This document shows, piece by piece, positions 45,399-53,517 of a stretch of DNA of 53,517 bases. The stretch comes from Vicinamibacterales bacterium (GTDB lineage: Bacteria > Acidobacteriota > Vicinamibacteria > Vicinamibacterales > UBA8438). The number at the start of each line of letters is the position of its first letter. Positions within the stretch are counted from its first letter, which is position 1. Below the pieces are notes generated by a model. The model searched no databases, had not been told where the DNA came from, and saw only the letters and a list, made by a program, of their open reading frames with translations. The DNA lies in assembly GCA_937766455.1 (NCBI GenBank), contig CALLXD010000041.1, positions 1 to 53,517 on the forward strand. The letters are read 5' to 3'. The position numbers and the translations under genes are program-made.

Positions 45399-46142
45399 GG
45401 GGCATTGTCACATTGAGGCCCTCGGTGACAGAGTGGGCCGATGATGAGCCAGCTGTCCAGGTATCACGGCTACCGATTCCCGCCCGAAGTCATCAGTCAC
45501 GCGGTCTGGCGGTACCACCGTTTCGGTCTCAGCTTCCGCGACACGGAAGACCTGCTCGCGCAGCGCGGGATCACGGTCACCTACGAGTCGATTCGACGCC
45601 GGTGCCGCGCCTTCGGGCCGCAGTATGCCCGTGCGCTACGGAGACGTCGGGGCCAACTGGACGACACCTGATATCTGGACGAAGTGTTCGTCAAGATTCA
45701 GGGTCGGCAACGGTACCTGTGGCGGGCGGTGGACGAGGACGGAGACGTGATCGACATCCTCGTGCAATCGCGACGCAATCGGCGGGCGGTGCTACGATTC
45801 TTCCGCAAGCTGTTGAAGGGCCAGGGCCGCGAACCTCGCCGATTGGTCACCGACAAGCTCGGCAGCTGCAAAGCCGCGCACCGCGCGACCATGCCGTCCG
45901 TGATCCACAGCACCCGGCAGTACGAGAACAATCGCGCGGAGGTCTCGCATCAACCCACCCGTCAACGTGAACGCCGGATGCGCCGGTTCAAGTCGGCGGC
46001 GCATCTCCAACGCTTCGCGGCGGTGCATGGCGTGGTGCAGAATTTCTTCCGGGTGGGCCGTCATCTACTGCGGTCGGCGCATCACCGGCTGCTGCGAGCA
46101 CGAGCATTCACGGAATGGGATGCGGTGACGTGTGTCCGCTGA
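45399..46142 (+). pseudogene. IS6-like transposase with a premature TGA, otherwise full length
   Basis: The left end starts GGGGCATTGTCACATTGAGG near 45399. From ATG 45441 the transposase reads YHGYRFPPEVISHAVWRYHR, FGLSFRDTEDLLAQRGITVT and RRRGQLDDT, then TGA (45669-45671) where the sister copy has W (DTWFLDEVF), and continues in the same frame YLDEVFVKIQGRQRYLWRAV, LVTDKLGS, the catalytic Glu region RQYENNRAEVSHQPTRQRER and the end HRLLRARAFTEWDAVTCVR to TGA 46142. All DDE residues are present, so a single base change inactivates it. The right end of the element is not resolved; no convincing inverted repeat of the left end is seen before 46300. Confidence 0.85.
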
Positions 46143-46452
46143 TCGCACGTCGGCCCTCGCCCTTGAACGGCGAAAAGCGGGCGTGATCGCTCAAGTTGAC
46201 TGTGAGCATTATTCCCCTGCCTGTCGGGGTCACTCGGTGACACTGGTAGGTGCCGGTGGGTGGTGGCCTGACCCACAAGTTGACTGACCTCTGGTCCTCG
46301 CTGCTGATCTGTCGGTCATCGGCCATCGGCGCACCTACGGCCGCGACCTGACCGGCTGGCTCGTGACCCGATAGGGGCCTGCTCCCGATGACCCGTCACA
46401 GTCCTGTCCGTCCAGCTGGTCCAGGCAGCGACCGCAACCGAGGAGGCCACCC
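46143..46452 (+). other. Non-coding leader of an IS110 element; candidate bridge RNA region
   Basis: The 310 bp between the IS6-like gene and the IS110 recombinase show no gene. IS110-group elements encode a bridge RNA in the non-coding left end just upstream of the recombinase, and this region is in the right place. Short complementary segments are present (for example GTGGGT...ACCCAC near 46257-46278), and GACCCGATAGGGGCCTGCTC (about 46366-46385) resembles sequences seen ahead of actinobacterial-type IS110 genes as far as I recall. The exact left boundary is unknown because no second copy of this part exists in the window. Confidence 0.3.
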
Positions 46453-47488
46453 GTGACCAACAACATGACGCCACGGCCTAAGGTCCGTGGGGCGATCGTC
46501 GGTGTCGATACCCATAAGCACATCCACGTGGCGGTCGCGGTCGACGCCTGTGGGCGCCATCTGGGCGATCACGCGTTCGCCGCCGATTCAGGCGGCTATC
46601 AGGCCCTTCTCGCGTGGGCCGAGACACACGGGCGCATCCAGGCGTTCGGCATCGAAGGCACCGGCGGCTATGGCGTGGGCTTGACCCGTGCGGTCCGCCG
46701 CGCGGGGCATCGTGTCGTGGAAGTGAATCGAGCGGACCGACGCCTGCGCCGTATTGCCGGCAAGTCCGACCGGATCGACGCCGAGGCCGCCGCCCGGTCG
46801 GTGCTGGCGGGCCATGCGACCGCGACGCCGAAGACCGCGGATGGGGCCGTCGAGATGATCCGGCAGCTCAAAGTCGCACGGGATACCGCCGTGAAAGCGC
46901 GCACCGCGGCGATGAACACGCTGAAGCAGATCAGCGTCAACGCGCCGTCCGTGGTGCGAGAACCCCTCCACGGCCTCACCGCGCAGCGCATGCTGGCGCG
47001 CTGTGCCGGCCTTCGGCCGGGTCGCCTCGACACGACCAGCACCTCGCGCGACTCACGACCGAGACGTCGCCCACCCTCCGGGCGGGGTTCGGCGTGGGCG
47101 CCAACGTCGCGGCCGAGCTCTTGATTGTCTTCGGCGACAACCCTGAGCGGATTCGGTCGGAAGCCGCCTTCGCGAAGCTCTGCGGCGCGTGTCCCATCCC
47201 CGCCTCGTCCGGCAGGACCACCGGGCGGCACCGCCTCTACCGGGGGGGGCACCGCCAGGCGAACGCCGCCCTCTATCGCTCGGTCATCGTCCGGATGCAG
47301 TACCACCAGCCAACGGTCGATTACGTGGTGCGACGCACGGCGGACAGCCGGACCAAACGGGAGATCATCCGGTGCCTCAAACGGTTCCTCGCGCGCGAGA
47401 TCTACCAGCGCGTAATGACAGACTTCCGCGCTCGTCTAGACGTCGCACACGCGGCCTAAATATCTGTCTTGACATATAGGGGCGTCAG
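46453..47488 (+). pseudogene. IS110-family element with broken recombinase
   Basis: GTG 46453 follows GAGGAGG. The first frame has the DEDD RuvC-like domain: IVGVDTHKHIHVAVAVDACG, GIEGTGGYG and KSDRIDAEAAARSVLAGHAT, then RQLKVARDTAVKARTAAMNT. After LARCAGLRPGRL (about 47025) it is lost and another frame takes over with TSPTLRAGFGVGANVAAELL, FGDNPERIRSEAAFAKLCGA, the catalytic serine block CPIPASSGRTTGRHRLYRGG and REIIRCLKRFLAREIYQRVM to TAA 47459. Relative to typical IS110 proteins about 35-40 residues appear deleted at the junction. The element ends near 47488 after TTGACATATAGGGGCGTCAG, the boundary given by the solo copy at 42823. Confidence 0.85.
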
Positions 47489-47746
47489 TGCCGCAGCAGG
47501 TCGGTGGCAGGTTGTGCCCGCAGCAGTCCAGGGGAACCCAAGACCGAGGCAACGAGGACGACGGCAACCGACCACTGGATGTGTCGCGAACGCTCGAGCT
47601 GCCCGTCTGTATGCCGCATTGACTCCTCTGGTGCCGGATCGCGCTCCATGACAAGTCCGAGCGAGCCCCGTTGGACCAATCATACCGACCGGTGCTGGGC
47701 GTTGGTGCACAAATGCCGCTCGACCTACCGGCCGGCCTCCTAGCGC

Positions 47747-48529
47747 TTACGGCTGCGGCCCGATCACGACCCGCGCCAGGCCCCGCAGGTCAGGCAGCAA
47801 CTCGTCATCTCCGGTGGGCATCCCCCCAACCGACAGCAGGTAGGCGATGACATCGACGTTCTCCTGAGTCGTCAGCGAGCTCGGGTTGTCTTCCGGCATG
47901 GTCGCTCGGGTGTATGCGAGCAGGGTGGCGAGCGACCGTCCGTTCCAGACGCGCAGGAACCTCGCCCGCGCCAGGGGCGGGGTTGACCGCATATCGGGAT
48001 CGTCTGGAGCGCCGTTCAGCCTGCGCCCGTGACAGAACGCACAGGCGCCCGTATAAACCGCTTCTCCGCGGGTTGCTTGCGCCTCGGTGAATACGCCGTC
48101 CCACACGGATGCCATGGGACCCGCTTCCTCCAGCCCCTCGAGCGCCGCCGTCACGGCTTCTGTGGTCACACCGCCGAAGTCATTCGCCCACGCGTTCCGG
48201 ATGTAGTTCGCCACGCGAGCGATGTCCTCCGCGGTCAGGGCGGGAAACGGAGGCATGCGCCCCCTGCCCGCGTTGATACTGCGGACAATCCGCGCCTGGT
48301 CGCCGAGCTGGTCATTGGCGCGCAAAGCCGGGAACGTGGGCGGGTTCCCCGCGCCCGAGTCCTGGTGGCACAGCGCACAGTGCTGCCGGTAGAGTTGCTG
48401 CCCTGGCTCGGATCCCGGCTGCGCCGCGGCGGCCGGGACGCTGACGCACGCGAGACCGAGCACACCGACCACGAGCAGCCCACGGTAAAAGCCAGCGCCT
48501 CGCGTCGACATCGGCGGTCTGTGTCTCAT
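47747..48529 (-). CDS. Exported diheme cytochrome c
   Basis: The 260-residue protein has a signal peptide (GLLVVGVLGLACVSVPAAAA, QPG) and two cytochrome c domains. First heme: CALCH (C51, C54, H55) with a candidate Met ligand in GRGRMPPFPAL. Second heme: CAFCHGRRLNG (C163, C166, H167) with the candidate Met in RATMPEDNPSSLT. Each domain ends in a helix with the usual A-N-Y-I / I-A-Y-L pattern. It would carry electrons in the periplasm. The gene is last of three minus-strand genes; the likely donor is the Tat flavoprotein at 49191-51278. A start at codon 7 (48511) is possible. Confidence 0.9.
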   Translation of the reverse strand: MRHRPPMSTRGAGFYRGLLVVGVLGLACVSVPAAAAQPGSEPGQQLYRQHCALCHQDSGAGNPPTFPALRANDQLGDQARIVRSINAGRGRMPPFPALTAEDIARVANYIRNAWANDFGGVTTEAVTAALEGLEEAGPMASVWDGVFTEAQATRGEAVYTGACAFCHGRRLNGAPDDPDMRSTPPLARARFLRVWNGRSLATLLAYTRATMPEDNPSSLTTQENVDVIAYLLSVGGMPTGDDELLPDLRGLARVVIGPQP

Positions 48530-48547
48530 CGTTGGCGCGGTCTGGAA

Positions 48548-49183
48548 TCAGGTCCAGATGTCAGCGTCGGAGAGCTCCCGGTCAACCGTGAGATCCGCTC
48601 GGATGGTAACGTCCGCCTTCACGTCACAGTCGCGCCGAAAGGGGAGATAATTCTTGCCGGAGACAAAGAGTCTGTACTCTCCTTGTGGCACCCTCACCGT
48701 GGCTATCCCATGCTGGTCTGTGAAGGTCTTGTATGGATGAGCCACAACCTTGGCTCCCTCGACCGGCGTCTGGCTTTCCAGGTCCACGGCCACGACCGTC
48801 ACGAGGCACGCCGGGGTGGGCACGGCCCTCACGCCAAAACGGGCGACACCCTCGGCGTGCGGCATGTCCAGGGCGTTGACCGGAGCCCTGACGTCCCAGG
48901 TGCGGAGGCCCTCCGTGTCCGGGGCGCGAAGCTCCACGTGCGCGTAGTGGAGCCCGGCCGTCTCGGGCCATGGCTCGCTGCTCGTCGTGGCTGACGCCAG
49001 CGTTGTCCCCTCGTGGTCCCGCACCTCGACGGTCCAACCGTCGGGTCGGCACGCGGACGAGCACTTGACCCCCACGGTGACGCTGAACGCCTCGCCGCAT
49101 TCGATGGTCGCCGGCACGTCCCAGACGACAACCCGCGTGTCGTGCGGTTGCATGTCGTCCGCCATCTCGTTGTCTGCCGCCAT
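48548..49183 (-). CDS. Beta-sandwich protein with carboxypeptidase-regulatory-like domain
   Basis: ATG 49183, 7 nt after the flavoprotein stop, gives 211 residues. The frame extends to 49297, but only inside the flavoprotein gene. The protein has no signal peptide. The first half resembles an Ig-like/quinohemoprotein-type sandwich (TRVVVWDVPATIECGEAFSV, SSACRPDGWTVEVRDHEG, GLHYAHVELRAPDTEGLRTW); the second half is carboxypeptidase-regulatory-like (DLESQTPVEGAKVVAHPYKT, GIATVRVPQGEYRLFVSGKN, YLPFRRDCDVKADVTIRADL). It is between a flavoprotein and a cytochrome c gene, suggesting an accessory or docking subunit. This role is inference. The lack of a signal could mean hitch-hiker export with the Tat flavoprotein. 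Confidence 0.75.
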   Translation of the reverse strand: MAADNEMADDMQPHDTRVVVWDVPATIECGEAFSVTVGVKCSSACRPDGWTVEVRDHEGTTLASATTSSEPWPETAGLHYAHVELRAPDTEGLRTWDVRAPVNALDMPHAEGVARFGVRAVPTPACLVTVVAVDLESQTPVEGAKVVAHPYKTFTDQHGIATVRVPQGEYRLFVSGKNYLPFRRDCDVKADVTIRADLTVDRELSDADIWT

Positions 49184-49190
49184 ATCCGGA

Positions 49191-51278
49191 CTAGCTGGAC
49201 GGCTCTTCGACGGCCTGCGTGCCGGCGATATAGCCGTGGACGTGACCCTTGCCCAGGCCATGTTTATTGAACCCACCGACGGCCTCGCCCCCCGCATAGA
49301 GACCGGGAATAACCTGGCCCTGCATGTCCACGACCTGTTGTCGGCCGTTGACTCGTAGTCCGCCGTAGGAGTCGTGCCAGATCACCATGATGGAGAGCGC
49401 ATAGAACGGCGGCGCCGTGATCAAATTCATCGGCGCGTCCGCTTCGCGCTCGAACTCGGGGTCGGCCCCCGCTTCCACGTAGCCGTTCCAGGTGGACACG
49501 GTTTCGGACAGGTAGCTCAGTGGCACCCGCTGGAACTCATGGACGGCGTACATCTGCGCAGCCAGATCCTCGATGGTATCGGCGCGGAAGAAATAGCCGT
49601 TGTCTGACACGTAGGGGTAACGCAGCTCCCACCCGTTCCGCTCGACCGCATCCTGATCGAAGATGGCCCAGAGCGGCCCCGAGTAGTAGTCGGGCGCCTG
49701 GGACCCCTCGTTCATCGCCAGGGCGGCATCGAGACCGTGGTCGTAGTTGTACATCTCCCGCACCCACTCCTTGCGGCAGTTTCGCCAGTCGAGTGGCGTG
49801 TGATCGAGCCCCCGTCCGGGGGCGCCGCCGTCGCCGGGGTAGGCGCTGGGACCCGGCCGTCGCGGAAGACGGACCTCGTTGAAGAAACGCTTTCCGACCT
49901 GGTTCACCGCGATGAGCTCTTCGAAGCCCGCGTTGCCGACATTGAACCCGGCGGAGCCGCGGAAGGCGAATGTCGGGTGACCGGGCATCATGCCGGTGTA
50001 CGCATCGCGGGTACCGAGGCGCGTCGAGATGTGGAACGTGGTGAAATACGAGAGATTCTGCTGCATCCCGGCCAGGTTGGCGCCGACCCGTCAGGCCTGC
50101 GATGAGGGCTGAGCCGTCCTGGCCTCCCTCGCCGAGCAGGGCCCGGCCACTGGTCGGGAACGCGGGCTCTCGCAAGGCCGGGTAGAACATGCTCCGCACC
50201 TCGGGATTGCCCGCGTGACCGCCGCTGGCGAGGATGACGGCCTGGCGGGCCCTGACGGTCACCCTCTCCCGGCGCTCGTCGATGTTGCCGTCCGTGCCAC
50301 AGGCTCTGCAGGAGCTCGCCGGTCTCGGGGTGCTGCCGCGGCGAATAGTCGGCCGTGATGCCCAGAACCCTGCCCGCAAAGGGCTCCTCACGCACGACCT
50401 CTTCGAAACGGCGATGCAGCATGAACTCGACGCCCTTCTCCCGGGCCGAGAACTCCAGCGACCGGGAGAGGGCCGCGCCGTTCGCCACGGCGTTGGGTCC
50501 GACGAAGCGGCCCGCGTTGTTCATCCGCACCGGCGCGAACGCACTCGAGCGCTCCGGGATCGGCGACACCCGCGTCCTCCGCCGTGATGGTCCCCGCCTT
50601 GATGTCGGTCTTGTCGCCCAGCATGAGGAAACAGGTCGCCAACCGCGCGCGCGACAACCCTCCGCCCCCATGCGTGCTGCTGACCCTCGAGAACCGGACG
50701 TAGTTGTCGATCAGGAATTGCCGAGTCGCCGGACAGTTCTCGGCCCAAGCCCGCGCCAGCTCCCGCTCGTTGTACCGATAGGGGCTCTGCCCCTTGGGGT
50801 CGACGACCGACCAGTCGGTGATATCCGTGAACAGGAGCTCGATGCTGTCATCCAGCTCCTCCGGGTCCTCGACGGGATCGACCGTGACGAGCCCCTCCCG
50901 GTCGCTCTCGCCCTTCATGTCTCTCTGCTGTACCGGGTCGCCCCCGCCGAGCGACATCCGGCCCGCGCTGTGCAGCATCCGGCCGCCGAGGTCGAAGTTC
51001 TGATCGACCACCAGCACACTGGCCCCCAGATCCCTCGCGCGAATGGCCGCGGTCAGGCCCGCGCACCCGCCCCCCGCGATGACGACATCGACCTCGTAGT
51101 CCCAGGCGATCTGTTGGGCACCGCTCCGCGGACCTGCGCGTGCGCCTCGGCCCGACTCCAACAGCGCGCCCGAACCCAACCCGGCGGCAACCCCTGTCTT
51201 GACGAACTCTCGCCGGTTCGGGCCCCGCTCTGGCTCGTGCTTCGGGTCGTGGTCTGGATGGTCGCCGCTTGTCCCCAT
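49191..51278 (-). pseudogene. Tat-exported FAD-dependent oxidoreductase (FrdA/SdhA-like), three frameshifts
   Basis: ATG 51278 follows GGAGGA. A Tat signal (NRREFVKTGVAAGLGSGALL) precedes the FAD-binding_2 domain: YEVDVVIAGGGCAGLTAAIR, VVDQNFDLGGRMLHSAGRMS. The reading frame changes by one base near 50560 (after TITAEDAG; next VRMNNAGRFVGPNAVANGAA), near 50302 (after ELLQSLW; next GTDGNIDERRERVTVRARQA) and near 50085 (after GSALIAGLTG; next GMQQNLSYFTTFHISTRLGT), always in the same direction, so net length is kept. The C-terminus is intact: AIFDQDAVERNGWELRYPYV, VIPGLYAGGEAVGGFNKHGL, GKGHVHGYIAGTQAVE. The family covers fumarate, urocanate and 3-ketosteroid reductases/dehydrogenases; the substrate is unknown. 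The three breaks may be base-calling errors. Confidence 0.85.
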
Positions 51279-51731
51279 GTCGAGTCCTCCCCGCGATGGC
51301 CGCCACAGGCCAAGCCTGACCGATTCAGCAGATGATTCGGAGCCGTGACGCGCGACCACGCTCGTGGCCTGTATCAGCGGAATATACAGTGGATTCAGCC
51401 GAGCGGCACCCCGGCGGTGTTGCGTGGCGTTGGTGCGTGGCTTGGAACCAACCAGCACCGGGCCAGACCCACGGCGTTGTTGCAGGAACCGTAACAGGCC
51501 TGCACGATCCCAACCCACAGGACCCTCACCTGCCGATGGGATACGACATCGGTCGGCCGAGCTCGGTCATCAGGTTCAGGTTCTGGCAGCCGAGGACCGC
51601 CTCGCTCGCCCGCCGGTGCTTGCCTCACTCGCTGTTGATCAGGCGGCTGTTCGTAGCTCGTGCGGCCATGGGTGCTTGCTCCGCTCGCTGTTGATCGGTC
51701 AGCTTCCCCGGCCCCTCGGTACACTTGAGCG
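51279..51731. other. Intergenic region with two imperfect direct repeats
   Basis: No gene is supported in these 450 bp. GGTGCTTGCCTCACTCGCTG (51615-51634, continuing TTGATCAGG) recurs as GGTGCTTGCTCCGCTCGCTG (51671-51690, continuing TTGATCGGTC), 56 bp apart. The second copy ends about 30 bp before the IS1-like transposase gene, so the repeats may belong to the end of that element. The promoter of the flavoprotein operon should also lie here. Confidence 0.45.
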
Positions 51732-52225
51732 ATGAACCCAGTCGATGGGGTGGCGTGCGCCAGGCGAGGGTGCGACAACCGTGGAAAGCCGGGCCTGAAC
51801 ATCGTGGGCTACGGTTCATTTGCGACAAAGTCCGGCCGACGGCAGCGGTGCCGATGCACGGTCTGCAGGGGAACCGTCAGCACAAACACAGGGACCGCGT
51901 ACAGCGGGCTTCGCTGCACGCGACGGGAGTTCGAGCAGGTCGCCAGCCTGCGCGTCGAAGGGGTGAGCCTGTCCGCGACCGCCGCGACGCGCTTCAACGA
52001 CAGGATGGTGCGCGGCTTCGACCTCATTGAGCTTCAGGCTGATGAGCTCTGCACGTTCGTTGGCAACAAGAACACGACCGTCTGGCTGTTCGCGACCATC
52101 GAGGTCTCGTCCCGCCTGTGGGCCGGGAGCGTCTTGGGCCGCCGCTCCGACCACAACGCCAGAGCCGTGGTCAACGACGTCGCCCGCCGGGGCCGAGTTG
52201 TTGGATGTCCGCTGATCGCCACTGA
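51732..52225 (+). pseudogene. IS1-like transposase, internally deleted and cut by IS21
   Basis: ATG 51732 opens a zinc-ribbon N-terminus (CARRGCDNRGKPG, RQRCRCTVCRGTVSTNTGTA) and a helix with EGVSLSATA. Then ATRFNDRMVRGFDLIELQAD, ELCTFVGNKNTTVWLFATIE and PLIATD follow, a DDE-like core with conserved Asp-Glu (ADE) as in IS1-type InsAB fusions. Between SLSATA and ATRFND about 20-25 residues (the recognition helix) seem to be missing compared with similar proteins; that comparison is from memory. The gene stops at IATD because an IS21 element begins at 52226. Family assignment is tentative. Confidence 0.6.
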
Positions 52226-52352
52226 TGTGAGAACGGCGGCGTAAAAATGGACCACAGCGCGGCGGTGTGACGCCGCCGGAGGGCGGCGGAAAACCAGACC
52301 GCTCGCGTGGTCCACCGAGCATCCCGACGGTGTTGTGTGGAACACAGGAGGG
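52226..52352 (+). mobile_element. Left end of an IS21-family element
   Basis: TGTGAGAACGGCGGCGTAAA (52226-52245) followed by AATGGACCAC mirrors the right end at 39587 read in reverse (TGTCAAGGGCGGAGCAAAAT, TAGACCAC). A second internal repeat GGAAAACCAGACC (about 52288-52300) also matches (GGAAAACCAGACC at 39548-39536 reversed). The multiple terminal repeats are the hallmark of IS21. The istA start follows at 52353. Confidence 0.7.
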
Positions 52353-53517
52353 ATGTATCGAGTGGAGCTCTATGCGGAGGTGCGGCGTAGCGTCTATGTG
52401 GAGGGGCTGAGCGAGCGCGCGGCGGCGCGGCGCTTCGGGCTGGCCCGCGAGACGGTGCGCAAGATGCTGCGCTACAGCGTGCCGCCTGGGTATCGTCGTG
52501 CGCACCCGGTCCGGTGCCCGAAGCTGGACGGCTTCACCGGGGTGATTGATCAGATCCTCGTCGATGATCAGCAGCGCCCGAAGAAGCAACGGCACACGGC
52601 CAAGCGCGTCTGGGAACGGTTGCGGGCGGAGCACGCCTTCACGGGCGGCTACACGATCGTCAAAGACTACGTGCGTGCCAAGACGTTGGGCGGGCAGGAG
52701 ATGTTCGTGCCGTTGGTGCATCCGCCGGGCGACGCCCAGGCCGATTTCGGCGAAGCGCTGGTGGTGATCGCGGGCGTCGAGTGCAAGGCGCACTATCTGG
52801 TCGTCGATCTCCCGCACAGCGACGACGGGTTCGTGAAGGCGTTTCCGGCGGAAACGACGGAGGCGTTTTGCGACGGACACAACGCCGCGTTCCGCTATTT
52901 CGGCGGCGTGCCGCGGCGCCTCGTCTACGACAACACCAAGCTGGCGGTGGCACGGATCCTCGGGGACGGCACGCGCCAGCGGACGCGGGTGTTCAGCGAG
53001 CTCCAGTCGCACTACCTGTTCGACGCCCGCTTCGGGCGACCGGGCAAGGGCAACGATACAGGCAAGGTGGAGGGGCTCGTCGGCTACGCCCGCCGCAACT
53101 TCTTCGTGCCGGTCCCCCGGTTTCCCAGTTGGGAAGCGTTGAACGCCGACGTCGCGCGCCAGTGCCGCGCGCGGCGCGAGCATCGGTTGCGGCGGCACAC
53201 CGAGACGATCGGGGAGCGCTTCGCGCGCGACCGCGCCGCGTTGCTGCCGTTGCCGCCCGTCCCGTATGACGCCTGCGACCGGCGCACGACGCGGGTCACG
53301 TCGTTGTCGCTAGTGCGCTACCGCCTCAACGACTACTCGGTGCCGACGGCGTACGGCCACCGCGACGTGGTGGTGAAAGCCTACGTGGACGACATCGTGA
53401 TCGTGTGCGGCAGTCATGAGATCGCCCGCCATCGGCGCAGCTACGAGCGTGAAGCGTTGATCTTTGATCCGTTGCACTACCTGGCCTTGTTGGAGCGTAA
53501 AACCGGCGCGTTCGATC
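52353..53517 (+). CDS. istA: IS21-family transposase IstA, 3' end cut by the window edge
   Basis: ATG 52353 follows AGGAGGG and the frame stays open for 388 codons to the right edge. Residues 10-42 are the N-terminal HTH (VRRSVYVEGLSERAAARRFG, LARETVRKML). The DDE triad is visible: D131 in GDAQADFGEA, D193 in RRLVYDNTKLAVA and E240 in GKGNDTGKVEGLVGYARRNF. The C-terminal DNA-binding beta part (VTSLSLVRYRLNDYSVPTAY, GHRDVVVKAYVDDIV) follows. No damage is seen, so this copy may be active; its istB partner would lie beyond the window. Codon use is more GC-rich and uniform than neighbouring genes. Confidence 0.92.
   Translation, partial: MYRVELYAEVRRSVYVEGLSERAAARRFGLARETVRKMLRYSVPPGYRRAHPVRCPKLDGFTGVIDQILVDDQQRPKKQRHTAKRVWERLRAEHAFTGGYTIVKDYVRAKTLGGQEMFVPLVHPPGDAQADFGEALVVIAGVECKAHYLVVDLPHSDDGFVKAFPAETTEAFCDGHNAAFRYFGGVPRRLVYDNTKLAVARILGDGTRQRTRVFSELQSHYLFDARFGRPGKGNDTGKVEGLVGYARRNFFVPVPRFPSWEALNADVARQCRARREHRLRRHTETIGERFARDRAALLPLPPVPYDACDRRTTRVTSLSLVRYRLNDYSVPTAYGHRDVVVKAYVDDIVIVCGSHEIARHRRSYEREALIFDPLHYLALLERKTGAFD

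Noticed and set aside
46195..46225. Possible right inverted repeat of the IS6-like element (TCAAGTTGACTGTGAGCATT, ATTCCCC)
   Set aside because: It matches the reverse of the left end GGGGCATTGTCACATTGAG only with several gaps, so it is not strong enough to place the element boundary.
47485..47679. 64-codon minus-strand frame ending in LLRAQPATDLLRH, vaguely like an ADOP permease tail
   Set aside because: The similarity is too short and imprecise, no other permease motif precedes it, and part of it lies in the IS110 right end.
1..53517. CRISPR arrays, rRNA genes, prophage structural genes and an origin of replication
   Set aside because: No regularly spaced direct repeats, rRNA motifs, phage structural proteins, integrase or dnaA-box cluster were seen in reading the window.

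Overview
The window is about 53.5 kb of high-GC bacterial DNA. Its gene content points to an Acidobacteriota genome, probably close to the Vicinamibacterales. The evidence is two ADOP-type (acidobacterial duplicated orphan permease) genes, one with a PadR-like relic upstream, plus DUF1552/DUF1592 heme proteins, a PQQ dehydrogenase, DUF3500, many secreted proteins of unknown function and many decayed insertion sequences. This assignment is inference from gene families; no rRNA or complete tRNA gene is present.

Layout: 1-6.6 kb holds a truncated CBM9/DUF5916-like gene, a small exported protein, a UPF1-like helicase, a DUF3500 protein, aspartate kinase (lysC) and a small zinc-ribbon/membrane protein. 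6.8-9.3 kb is an ADOP permease broken by two frameshifts and a stop. 9.5-16.8 kb has an exported repeat protein and a complete tripartite RND efflux operon (adaptor, pump, outer-membrane channel). 17.1-19.1 kb has a small exported protein, a ribosome-hibernation factor, and a DUF488 gene and a rhodanese gene that both lost their 5' ends and now start head to head on one CATG. 19.2-27.8 kb is a five-gene minus-strand cluster: DUF1592-type c-heme protein (frameshifted), Tat-exported DUF1552 protein, exported ankyrin protein, PQQ beta-propeller dehydrogenase and SGNH hydrolase. 28-35 kb carries single metabolic genes (GNAT, PLP decarboxylase, fatty-acid hydroxylase) and secreted unknowns. 35-38 kb is an intact ADOP permease with a wrecked PadR regulator upstream and an inverted repeat that may be the old operator.

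38.6-47.5 kb is an insertion-sequence graveyard. It holds a Mutator-like C-terminus, an IS21 istB/right end inserted in an IS6-like transposase, a tRNA-Arg(UCU) 3' fragment, a HigB/HigA-type toxin-antitoxin pair, tandem IS6-like left ends, a second and third IS6-like copy, an IS110 solo 3' end and a nearly complete but broken IS110 element. Ordinary genes survive between them (SMP-30-like propeller, DUF2784, a large secreted protein). 47.7-51.3 kb is a three-gene secreted redox cluster: Tat flavoprotein with three frameshifts, beta-sandwich protein and diheme cytochrome c. The right edge holds an IS1-like transposase cut by the left end of an IS21 element whose istA runs off the window.

Common themes are extracytoplasmic redox proteins, export, and mobile-element decay. 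Several long genes (ADOP, DUF1592, flavoprotein) carry single-base frameshifts, some at short G/C runs; base-calling errors and real decay cannot be told apart from the sequence alone.
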